A DNA stretch of 6,114 nt from an uncultured Clostridia bacterium (GTDB lineage: Bacteria; Bacillota; Clostridia; Peptostreptococcales; Anaerovoracaceae): the NCBI GenBank assembly GCA_945788655.1, contig CALZMV010000082.1, forward strand, positions 1-6,114, written 5' to 3'. Positions 1-6,025 of this stretch are shown here, one piece after another. Below the pieces are notes generated by a model, which saw nothing but the letters and a program-made list of their open reading frames with translations, did not search any database and was not told the DNA's origin. The translations under genes were made by a program, and so were the position numbers. How positions within the stretch are numbered: position 1 is the stretch's first letter; the number at the start of each line of letters is the position of its first letter.

Positions 1-661
1 TTACATTGGAACCTTTATTGATGTTTTTATAGACATTCCCATTTGAAATAACTGCAAATTCTTTAAGCCCTAGGTCTATTCCTAATCCTTCTTCAGAAAG
101 AACAGGTTTAACTTTTTCTTCCTCTGTTTCAATGAGAACCGATACATAGTATCTTCCTGCTCTTTTTGATACACTTCCCGACTTAATGACATACTTTTCA
201 GAATTGCTTGGGATATATCCCTTCTCCTTAAGTCTTACCCATCCTATTGTCGGTATCTTAATTCTGTGTCTATCGCAGTGGATTACGGCTTTCTTATCCG
301 TCTTTACAAAATACATTTTCGGGTCTGTTTTCCCTTTTTTCTTGAATTTAGGAAAGCCCGACTTATGTTTAAAAAACCTCCTGAAAGCCACATCTGCATC
401 CATAATGCTTTGTTTTACAGCCTTTGAACTTACTTCTTTAATCCACACATACTCAGGATTATTGGGGATAAACTCATTATTGAGCCATACAGAAAAGGTT
501 CGCCCTGAAACAAAGCGGTTTTCTCTTTCATATAGTTCTTTGTTGTGTGCTATATAGAAGTTATATACATATCTGCATACACCAATAGTTCTATCAATGG
601 CTTCCTTTTGCTCCATTGTGGGCTTGAGTTCCGTTTTGTAACTCCTTAGCAAGTTCTTCAT
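1..661 (-). CDS. tnpB: TnpB, IS607-type RNA-guided nuclease, 3' part missing (window edge)
   Basis: The minus strand reads as an unbroken 220-codon frame that runs off the left edge. The N-terminus (MKNLLRSYKTELKPT, then TIGVCRYVYNFYI), the basic stretch GFPKFKKKGK near residue 103 and SKRAGRYYVSVLIE near 165 are typical of TnpB/OrfB. GIDLGLKEFAVISNG at 194 to 208 is the RuvC-I motif, with catalytic Asp196. The remaining RuvC Glu and Asp and the zinc finger would lie beyond the edge, since the family is usually about 370 to 420 residues long. TnpB proteins are RNA-guided DNA nucleases that use an omega RNA from the element's end and help the transposon persist; they are not needed for transposition itself. 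The gene overlaps tnpA by 68 bases. An in-frame TAA lies just upstream, so ATG at 661 is the earliest start. The Shine-Dalgarno directly abuts this ATG, so TTG at 652 is a real alternative. Whether the gene is intact cannot be seen. Confidence 0.93.
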   Translation of the reverse strand, partial: MKNLLRSYKTELKPTMEQKEAIDRTIGVCRYVYNFYIAHNKELYERENRFVSGRTFSVWLNNEFIPNNPEYVWIKEVSSKAVKQSIMDADVAFRRFFKHKSGFPKFKKKGKTDPKMYFVKTDKKAVIHCDRHRIKIPTIGWVRLKEKGYIPSNSEKYVIKSGSVSKRAGRYYVSVLIETEEEKVKPVLSEEGLGIDLGLKEFAVISNGNVYKNINKGSNV

Positions 662-1262
662 CCTCCTTTATCCGCTTCTTGTATTTCCTTAAGCCATACA
701 GCCTACAGCTGAACACATGAAGTATTGATACTATGTCTTGAACCAGTTCTTCCTGTGGCGAAAGGTCTTCATTATTTACTACCAATATTTTGGTGTTGAA
801 CTTACTGCAGAATTTCTCAAACCAGTCATAACCAAATCGTACAAATCTGTCTTTATGAGTTATGACAATGGTTTTTATCTTTTGCTCCATGACCGCATCA
901 AGTAACCCGTTCCATTTCTTGCGATTATAGTTTAGACCGCTTCCATAGTCCTCAATTACGGAATCCACTATTATTCCTTTTGAATTGCAGTATGTTCTCA
1001 GAAATTCTACTTGATTTTTCAAATCATCTACCTGATTTCGTGTCGAGACTCTGGCATAAATGACAGTTGCTCGTTCATCAGATGCAATATCAATACCTTT
1101 AAATTGTAAATATTGGTCGTAGGTATAGTATCTTCTATCGGTTGGAGTACGATATGCTTTTAAGATATTTTCCCTATCCCATCGTTGCAATGTCTTTACT
1201 GATACACCTAGCAGTTCAGCAAAAGCCTGCGGTTTGTAGTTCTTAATATTACTTGTGTTCAT
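594..1262 (-). CDS. tnpA: TnpA, IS607-family serine recombinase (transposase)
   Basis: This 222-residue protein has the IS607 TnpA layout. Residues about 9 to 55 form a MerR-like helix-turn-helix (AFAELLGVSVKTLQRWDRE, then RTPTDRRYYT). A small serine recombinase catalytic domain follows. VIYARVSTRNQ (68 to 77) carries the nucleophile Ser73 and Arg71, and HKDRFVRFG (136 to 144) carries the conserved Arg139 and Arg142. The DNA-binding domain comes before the catalytic domain, the reverse of resolvases and invertases, which points to IS607 rather than a phage invertase. The protein cuts and rejoins DNA through a phosphoserine link to move the element, usually with little target specificity, no terminal inverted repeats and no target duplication. 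ATG at 1262 has a good Shine-Dalgarno (GAGGTGA, 4-base gap). The C-terminal tail (about 195 to 222) is charged and overlaps the start of tnpB. The frame looks intact, so activity is plausible. It points away from dnaE. Confidence 0.95.
   Translation of the reverse strand: MNTSNIKNYKPQAFAELLGVSVKTLQRWDRENILKAYRTPTDRRYYTYDQYLQFKGIDIASDERATVIYARVSTRNQVDDLKNQVEFLRTYCNSKGIIVDSVIEDYGSGLNYNRKKWNGLLDAVMEQKIKTIVITHKDRFVRFGYDWFEKFCSKFNTKILVVNNEDLSPQEELVQDIVSILHVFSCRLYGLRKYKKRIKEDEELAKELQNGTQAHNGAKGSH
662..669 (-). promoter_or_regulatory. tnpB ribosome binding site inside tnpA
   Basis: The minus strand reads AAAGGAGG immediately followed by ATG, with no spacer. A perfect Shine-Dalgarno this close to a start codon is not ideal. 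Three codons later an in-frame TTG (652 to 650) sits 9 bases from the GGAGG, a normal spacing, giving a protein that begins M(L)RSYKTELKPT. The site lies within the tnpA coding sequence, so tnpB is probably translated from the tnpA transcript, possibly by coupling. Confidence 0.7.
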
Positions 1263-1281
1263 ATTCTCACCTCTTGAGTAT

Positions 1282-1290
1282 ATTTTAACA
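1282..1290 (-). promoter_or_regulatory. Probable tnpA promoter, extended -10
   Basis: The minus strand reads TGTTAAAAT, which matches an extended -10 (TGn followed by TAAAAT against TATAAT). The best -35 positions at 16 to 18 base spacing are poor, so the TG extension would have to compensate. The start of transcription would fall near 1275, leaving a very short leader that barely contains the Shine-Dalgarno GAGGTGA at 1273 to 1267. This is prediction from sequence only. Confidence 0.5.
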
Positions 1291-1341
1291 CATTCAGTAA
1301 TATTGTTCTACCTTTTTAACTACTTATAAACATCTCCTTTC

Positions 1342-1361
1342 AGTTTAATCGAGTTTAACAC
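1342..1361 (+). repeat. Two adjacent 10-base repeats starting AGTTTA
   Basis: AGTTTAATCG (1342 to 1351) is followed directly by AGTTTAACAC (1352 to 1361), with 7 of 10 positions identical. The shared AGTTTA also opens each of the three 24-base repeats further right, making five copies of this hexamer in about 110 bases of intergenic DNA. They may be part of the same protein-binding array. The short length means chance cannot be excluded in AT-rich DNA. Confidence 0.5.
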
Positions 1362-1395
1362 ACGAAAGAAGTTTTTTCAAGGCATCAGAGTGCTT

Positions 1396-1467
1396 AGTTT
1401 ACCTGTTTGCGGAGCAGCAAGTTTACATGTTAGTGGAGAAGCAAGTTTACATGTTATTCTTTTACTT
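1396..1467 (+). repeat. Three tandem 24-base direct repeats, third copy partial
   Basis: Units begin at 1396, 1420 and 1444, each opening AGTTTAC(A/C)TGTT. Units 1 and 2 match at 20 of 24 positions and both end in GGAG(C/A)AGCA. Unit 3 matches unit 2 over its first 13 bases (AGTTTACATGTTA) and then diverges. The array does not code for protein and ends just before the dnaE promoter. The likeliest roles are multiple binding sites for the TnpA recombinase at the end of the IS607 element, or the repeated end of another insertion sequence such as IS21-type. A host operator for dnaE is a third option. The repeat itself is plain; its function is inference. Confidence 0.85.
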
Positions 1468-1488
1468 TATGAATTGCTGTGTTAAAAT
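1461..1488 (+). promoter_or_regulatory. Probable dnaE promoter
   Basis: TTTACT (1461 to 1466, 4 of 6 against TTGACA) lies 16 bases before TAAAAT (1483 to 1488), which is preceded by TGT as an extended -10. Transcription would start near 1495, leaving a very short leader before the Shine-Dalgarno. The -10 region shares the 12 bases TGTGTTAAAATA with the tnpA promoter on the other strand. The presumed -35 overlaps the diverged third repeat unit, so anything bound to the repeats could affect it. dnaE could also be read from a promoter further upstream. Confidence 0.5.
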
Positions 1489-1494
1489 ACTATG

Positions 1495-1501
1495 AAGGAG
1501 G
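1495..1501 (+). promoter_or_regulatory. dnaE ribosome binding site
   Basis: AAGGAGG ends 7 bases before ATG at 1509, an optimal spacing. This fixes the start at 1509 and rules out the upstream in-frame GTG at 1479, which has no Shine-Dalgarno and sits within the -10 promoter element. Confidence 0.9.
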
Positions 1502-1508
1502 CAAAGGT

Positions 1509-4500
1509 ATGGCTTTTACACATTTACACGTACATACTGAATATAGCTTGCTTGATGGTGCGGCCAGGATAAAGGACCTTGTTGCAAGAGCCAAGGAACT
1601 GGGCATGGAAAGCATTGCAATCACTGACCATGGTGCTATGTTCGGTGTAATAGACTTCTACAAAGAATGCAAAAAACAGGGAATCAAGCCAATTATTGGC
1701 TGTGAAGTATATACGGCAGCAAGAAAGATGACTGATAAGGAGCCTGACAAGGACAAGTATCAGGGACATCTCGTTTTGCTTGCAAAAAATGAGACAGGCT
1801 ATAAGAACCTGATTAAAATAGTATCTCAAGGCTACATCAAAGGGTATTATTACAAGCCACGAATAGACAAAGATGTTCTGCGCAGGCACAGTGAGGGGAT
1901 TATAGCTCTTTCCGCATGCCTTGCAGGTAATGTGCAGAACAAGCTCCTGAGAGGAGATTATGAGGGAGCAAAAGCTGAAGCAGAAGAACTTCTTGATATC
2001 TTTGGTGAAGGCAATTTCTTTATTGAAATTCAGGATCAGGGTCTTGAAGAAGAGGTAATGATTAAACCTCAGCTTATCAATATTGCAAGAGAACTCAATG
2101 TGAAGATGGTTGCCACCAATGACGTTCATTATGTCAGAAAGGAAGATGCCAAAGCTCACGATGTGCTTTTGGCAATTCAGACTGCCACCAGCATTAACGA
2201 TGAAAACAGAATGCGCTTTCCAAACGATGAGTTTTATCTAAAAAGTGAGGATGAGATGCGCAAGGTTTTTGCCTACCTTCCCGAAGCCATCGACAATACT
2301 CAGATAGTTGCGGACGCCTGCAATGTGGAGTTTGAGTTTGGACAGTATCACCTGCCGGAGTTTATTGCTCCTGAAGGAAAGGAAAACAGAGAATATCTTA
2401 TAGAACTGTGCCGCAAGGGGCTGGTAGAGAGATACGGAAGTAATCCTGACTCCGAACTGGAAGAAAGACTGAATTACGAGTTGAATACCATTGAATCCAT
2501 GGGATATGTGGAATACTTCCTGATAGTTTGGGATTTTATAAATTACGCCAAAGAAAAAGGCATAATGGTGGGCCCTGGCAGAGGCTCTGCTGCAGGCTCT
2601 CTGGTTGCTTACTGTCTTAAGATTACAGATATCGACCCTATCAAATATAACCTTATTTTCGAAAGGTTCTTAAATCCTGAGCGTGTAAGCATGCCGGATA
2701 TCGACATTGACTTTTGCTATGAAAGAAGACCTGAGGTTATCGATTACGTAACGAGAAAATATGGTGAGGAGAAGGTCTGTCAGATTATTACCTTTGGTAC
2801 TATGAAGGCAAAGCAGGCTGTGAGAGACGTTGGAAGGGCTCTTGATGTAAGCTATGCCGAAACGGATATGATTGCCAAGGCTATTCCTTTTGATCTGGGT
2901 ATGACCATCGATAAGGCTCTTGAAACAAATCCGGAGCTTAAGGTAATGTATGAGGAAAACCCTAAGGCAAGAGAGGTTCTGGACATGGCAAGAGCTGTGG
3001 AAGGTATGCCTCGTCATGCGTCTACTCATGCAGCGGGTGTAGTAATTTCAAAGGCTCCTATCGATGAATATGTGCCCCTGTACCTTTCAGATAAGGGACC
3101 GGCGACTCAGTTCACCATGACCACCATAGAGGAACTGGGACTCTTAAAAATGGACTTTCTGGGTCTTAGAAACCTGACCGTTATAAGAGATGCATTGGAA
3201 CTCATCAAGCAGAATCATGGAGTGACCATAGATTTTTCAAAGATGGGATACGATGATGAGGGCGTTTATGAAATGATAGCCCAGGGCAACACTCAAGGCG
3301 TGTTTCAGCTTGAAAGCCAGGGAATGACTCAGTTTATGAAAAACCTTAAGCCAACATGTTTTGAAGATATTGTAGCGGGGATTTCCCTTTACAGACCCGG
3401 CCCAATGGATTCAATTCCGAAATATATTGAAAACAAGAAGAATCCGGGTGATATCAGATACGTACATGAGGCGCTTGCACCGATTCTCGATGTAACATAC
3501 GGATGCCTTGTTTACCAGGAACAGGTTATGCAGATTGTAAGAGATCTTGGCGGTTACAGCTACGGGAGATCCGACCTTGTTCGCCGTGCCATGTCCAAAA
3601 AGAAAATGGATGTGATGCTTGAAGAAAAGCAGTATTTTATACACGGAAAGACTGATAAAGATGGCAATGTAGAAATAGAAGGCTGCGTTAGAAGGGGAAT
3701 TCCTGAAGCAGCAGCTGAAGTGATCTTTAACGATATGGTAAGCTTTGCCCAGTATGCCTTCAACAAGAGTCATGCTGCGGCCTATGCAGTTGTTGCATAT
3801 GAGACAGGCTATCTGAAACTTCATTATCCCGTTGAATTTATGGCAGCCCTTATGACAAGCGTAATGGGAGATGCCAATCAGATTCCGAAATATATCAGAA
3901 ACTGCAGCGAGATGGGAATAGAAGTTCTGCCGCCTTGTGTAAACAAGAGCCAGAAGAAGTTCAGCGTTGAAGACGGCAAGATTCGCTTTGGTCTCATGGG
4001 AATAAAAAACGTGGGAGAGAACGCAATTGAAGCCATCATCAAGGCGAGAGAAGAGAAGGGTCAGCCATCCGGCATTTTTTCATTTATTGAGCAGCTGGAT
4101 ATCAGTCAGGTAAACAAGAAGGCAATAGAGAGCCTGATCAAATCAGGTGCCTGCAGCTGCCTGTCAGACAACAAAGCTGCCATGATGACCGTATACGAGG
4201 GGCTGGTGGAATCTGCTCAAAACAGCAGCAAGAAGAACCTTGAGGGACAGATGTCACTTTTCGATATAGGCGGAGAGGAGCTTGGCGGTAGTTCCGTCGG
4301 AACGCTGCCTGATGTTTCAGACTTTTCCAAAGATATTTCACTTGCCATGGAAAAGGAAATGCTGGGTGTTTATATCAGCGATCATCCGCTTAATGACTAT
4401 GCAGACAGGATGAAGCGAATTGCCACCATCACTTCTGAGGAACTCAACCATGCAGGTGAACCTGAATCCATGATGAACGGCAGCTCTGCCATTAAGGATG

Positions 4501-5006
4501 GAATGAAGGCAGTAATGACCGGAATGGTTACTTCCAAGAGAACTCTGATTACAAAGAGTAACAAAATGATGGCTTTTGCGGTGCTTGAAGACCTATACGG
4601 AGTCTCTGAAGTTGTAGTTTTTCCTAATGTATATGAAAAGTGTGCGGCTCTGCTTAAGACGGACAATGTAATAGCGGTTTCAGGTACTGTAAACTTTAAG
4701 GAAGATGAGGCACCAAAGCTTCTTGCCGACAACATAATGCTATTAGACGATGCCGAGCTGAAAGAAGAAAAAAAGGATGTGCCGGCAGGTCTTATTAAGG
4801 TGAAAATACCGGCAGATGTCGATGCAGCAATTACCTTGGATCAGATAAAGTTTACGCTCCAGCGTCATAAGGGAGATTATCAGGTGCTGCTTTATATGCC
4901 TGATGGAAAGACCTTGAAAACCGATAGAAATCTGTGGGCAGAATCAACAGATGCTCTTAGAAATCAGTTGATTGCCATTGTAGGACAGGAAAACGTAAAA
5001 ATGTAG
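1509..5006 (+). CDS. dnaE: DNA polymerase III alpha subunit (DnaE)
   Basis: This 1165-residue C-family replicative polymerase adds nucleotides to the growing strand in the cytoplasmic replisome. The N-terminal PHP domain (about 3 to 210) opens with HLHVHTEYSLLDG. The candidate metal ligands His7, His9, Asp16, His41, Glu66, His87, Cys137, Asp205 and His207 all appear present. In the palm, PGRGSAAGS lies at 356 to 364, MPDIDIDFC at 395 to 403 supplies catalytic Asp397 and Asp399, and KMDFLGLR supplies Asp549, matching E. coli Asp401, Asp403 and Asp555. A helix-hairpin-helix (GIKNVGENAIEAI) lies near 831, the beta-clamp motif QMSLF at 914 to 918, and an OB fold at about 999 to 1075. The length is usual for clostridial DnaE. 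Many Bacillota also have PolC as main polymerase, so DnaE may share the work with it. ATG at 1509 is chosen because of its Shine-Dalgarno. pfkA follows after 28 bases. I saw no frameshift or missing domain. Confidence 0.97.
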   Translation: MAFTHLHVHTEYSLLDGAARIKDLVARAKELGMESIAITDHGAMFGVIDFYKECKKQGIKPIIGCEVYTAARKMTDKEPDKDKYQGHLVLLAKNETGYKNLIKIVSQGYIKGYYYKPRIDKDVLRRHSEGIIALSACLAGNVQNKLLRGDYEGAKAEAEELLDIFGEGNFFIEIQDQGLEEEVMIKPQLINIARELNVKMVATNDVHYVRKEDAKAHDVLLAIQTATSINDENRMRFPNDEFYLKSEDEMRKVFAYLPEAIDNTQIVADACNVEFEFGQYHLPEFIAPEGKENREYLIELCRKGLVERYGSNPDSELEERLNYELNTIESMGYVEYFLIVWDFINYAKEKGIMVGPGRGSAAGSLVAYCLKITDIDPIKYNLIFERFLNPERVSMPDIDIDFCYERRPEVIDYVTRKYGEEKVCQIITFGTMKAKQAVRDVGRALDVSYAETDMIAKAIPFDLGMTIDKALETNPELKVMYEENPKAREVLDMARAVEGMPRHASTHAAGVVISKAPIDEYVPLYLSDKGPATQFTMTTIEELGLLKMDFLGLRNLTVIRDALELIKQNHGVTIDFSKMGYDDEGVYEMIAQGNTQGVFQLESQGMTQFMKNLKPTCFEDIVAGISLYRPGPMDSIPKYIENKKNPGDIRYVHEALAPILDVTYGCLVYQEQVMQIVRDLGGYSYGRSDLVRRAMSKKKMDVMLEEKQYFIHGKTDKDGNVEIEGCVRRGIPEAAAEVIFNDMVSFAQYAFNKSHAAAYAVVAYETGYLKLHYPVEFMAALMTSVMGDANQIPKYIRNCSEMGIEVLPPCVNKSQKKFSVEDGKIRFGLMGIKNVGENAIEAIIKAREEKGQPSGIFSFIEQLDISQVNKKAIESLIKSGACSCLSDNKAAMMTVYEGLVESAQNSSKKNLEGQMSLFDIGGEELGGSSVGTLPDVSDFSKDISLAMEKEMLGVYISDHPLNDYADRMKRIATITSEELNHAGEPESMMNGSSAIKDGMKAVMTGMVTSKRTLITKSNKMMAFAVLEDLYGVSEVVVFPNVYEKCAALLKTDNVIAVSGTVNFKEDEAPKLLADNIMLLDDAELKEEKKDVPAGLIKVKIPADVDAAITLDQIKFTLQRHKGDYQVLLYMPDGKTLKTDRNLWAESTDALRNQLIAIVGQENVKM

Positions 5007-5018
5007 ACAAATGTAGAT
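4999..5018 (+). repeat. 10-base tandem duplication across the dnaE stop codon
   Basis: AAATGTAGAC (4999 to 5008) is followed directly by AAATGTAGAT (5009 to 5018), with 9 of 10 positions identical. The first copy holds the dnaE TAG stop. The second lies in the gap before pfkA and is not in frame. It looks like a small slippage duplication and leaves the pfkA Shine-Dalgarno untouched. Confidence 0.7.
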
Positions 5019-5020
5019 AG

Positions 5021-5026
5021 AGGGGG
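5021..5026 (+). promoter_or_regulatory. pfkA ribosome binding site
   Basis: AGGGGG ends 8 bases before the ATG at 5035. It is a G-rich variant of AGGAGG with acceptable spacing and supports that start. No promoter or terminator is visible in the 28-base gap, so pfkA is probably transcribed together with dnaE. Confidence 0.75.
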
Positions 5027-5034
5027 AATCAGTA

Positions 5035-5997
5035 ATGAAGAAAATAGGTGTATTAACCAGCGGTGGAGATGCTCCCGGCATGAATGCCGCAATTAGAGCC
5101 GCAGTGAGATGCGGAATAGATGCAGGTTTTGAAGTGTGGGGAATTGAAAGAGGATATGAGGGCTTGCTGGATGGCGAGCTAAGGATGCTGGACAGAAATT
5201 CAGTAGGAGATATTCTCCATAGAGGAGGAACCCTTCTCAAAACAGCCAGAAGTGAGCGTTTCAGGGAGGCAAAATGGCAGGACAGGGCTGTTGAAATCCT
5301 TGAAACCTTTGGGATAGAAGGCCTCGTGGTAATAGGAGGAGACGGATCTTTAAGAGGGGGGTTGGACCTTTCCAAACGAGGAGTCAAGGTCATGGGTCTT
5401 CCGGGAACCATCGACAATGACTTGAATTATACCGATTTTACCATCGGATTCGATACGGCTGTAAGTACAGTTCTCGACGCAATAAGCAAGATAAGAGATA
5501 CCTCTTCAGCTCACGACAGGACAAGTGTAATCGAAGTTATGGGAAGACATTGCGGCGATATTGCGCTTTATTCGGCGGTAGCAGGCGGTGCGGAATGTGT
5601 GCTTCTTCCGGAAAAGGAAGAGGATATCAACAATGTCTGCAGAAAGATTATTGAAGGAAGCAACAGAGGCAAGCTTCACAGCATAATTATCAAGGCAGAA
5701 GGCACACCTACTCCAAGTGACGAGCTGGTAAAGATTATTGAGGAGCGCACAGGAAAGGAAACAAAGCTGGTAGTTCTTTCATACCTTCAGAGAGGCGGAA
5801 GCCCAACACTTAACGACAGAATGCTTGCAACAAGATGTGCTGCAAAGGCTATTGAGCTTCTTCGTGAAGAATCCGAAAGCAAGGCAATAGGTACGGTTAA
5901 CGGCAATATCGTTGCCTATGACCTGGCCGAGGCTCTGGCTATGCCGAGATGCTTTGACGATGAACTATATGATCTTGTAGATGTTTTAAGCAAATAA
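5035..5997 (+). CDS. pfkA: ATP-dependent 6-phosphofructokinase
   Basis: This 320-residue cytoplasmic enzyme phosphorylates fructose 6-phosphate to fructose 1,6-bisphosphate, the committed step of glycolysis. Length and numbering match E. coli PfkA almost exactly. LTSGGDAPGMNAAIR (7 to 21) is the ATP loop and Arg72 is kept. GGDG (101 to 104) has Gly104, typical of ATP-using rather than diphosphate-using forms. PGTIDND (123 to 129) holds catalytic Asp127 and Asp129. Arg162, Met169, Arg171 and Glu222 of the substrate site are present. The effector-site residues Arg21, Arg25, Arg54, Arg154, Glu187 and Lys213 are also kept, so control by ADP and phosphoenolpyruvate is likely. After a one-residue insertion between 222 and 243, E. 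coli Arg243 and His249 correspond to Lys244 and Tyr250 here, while Arg253 of QRGGSP is kept. The gene lies 28 bases after dnaE, an order common in Bacillota. A pyruvate kinase gene often follows but is not seen here. Confidence 0.97.
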   Translation: MKKIGVLTSGGDAPGMNAAIRAAVRCGIDAGFEVWGIERGYEGLLDGELRMLDRNSVGDILHRGGTLLKTARSERFREAKWQDRAVEILETFGIEGLVVIGGDGSLRGGLDLSKRGVKVMGLPGTIDNDLNYTDFTIGFDTAVSTVLDAISKIRDTSSAHDRTSVIEVMGRHCGDIALYSAVAGGAECVLLPEKEEDINNVCRKIIEGSNRGKLHSIIIKAEGTPTPSDELVKIIEERTGKETKLVVLSYLQRGGSPTLNDRMLATRCAAKAIELLREESESKAIGTVNGNIVAYDLAEALAMPRCFDDELYDLVDVLSK

Positions 5998-6025
5998 AAC
6001 CGACATGTTTTTTGAGGAAAAGGAT

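Larger units (their letters stand above)
1..1467 (-). mobile_element. IS607-family insertion sequence, partial; right boundary uncertain
   Basis: The order tnpA then tnpB on one strand, overlapping by 68 bases, is the standard IS607 layout. The element enters from the left edge with its tnpB end outside the window, and its tnpA-proximal end must lie between tnpA and dnaE. IS607 elements have no terminal inverted repeats or target duplications, so the boundary cannot be read directly. The value 1467 is only the end of the direct-repeat block, taken as a possible set of recombinase binding sites. GG dinucleotides, favoured junction cores in this family, occur at 1381, 1411, 1435, 1497 and 1500, and any of them could be the junction. 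Confidence 0.8.

Noticed and set aside
186..557. Plus-strand open frame of 123 codons
   Set aside because: It lies wholly antisense to tnpB, has no convincing Shine-Dalgarno, and its product resembles no family I recognise.
594..1262. Phage integrase or DNA invertase instead of a transposase
   Set aside because: The helix-turn-helix is N-terminal to the serine recombinase domain and the gene overlaps a tnpB, which is the IS607 arrangement.
1364..1378. Possible terminator hairpin (GAAAGAA then TTTTTTC)
   Set aside because: The stem is short, imperfect and nearly all A-T pairs with almost no loop, so it is unlikely to stop transcription.
1396..1467. CRISPR array
   Set aside because: The 24-base units are directly adjacent with no unique spacers between conserved repeats, the third unit decays, and no cas gene is present.
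1479..1508. Upstream in-frame GTG start for dnaE, adding 10 residues (MLKYYEGGKG)
   Set aside because: It lies within the probable -10 element, has no Shine-Dalgarno, and its codons cover the AAGGAGG that serves the ATG at 1509. DnaE proteins normally begin close to the HLHVHTEYS motif.
1524..5417. Several minus-strand open frames of 67 to 211 codons opposite dnaE and pfkA
   Set aside because: They are shadows of the strongly supported plus-strand genes, with low-complexity or odd composition and no recognisable domains.
5998..6025. Terminator between pfkA and the flavodoxin-like gene
   Set aside because: The 28-base gap has a run of T but no GC-rich stem before it.
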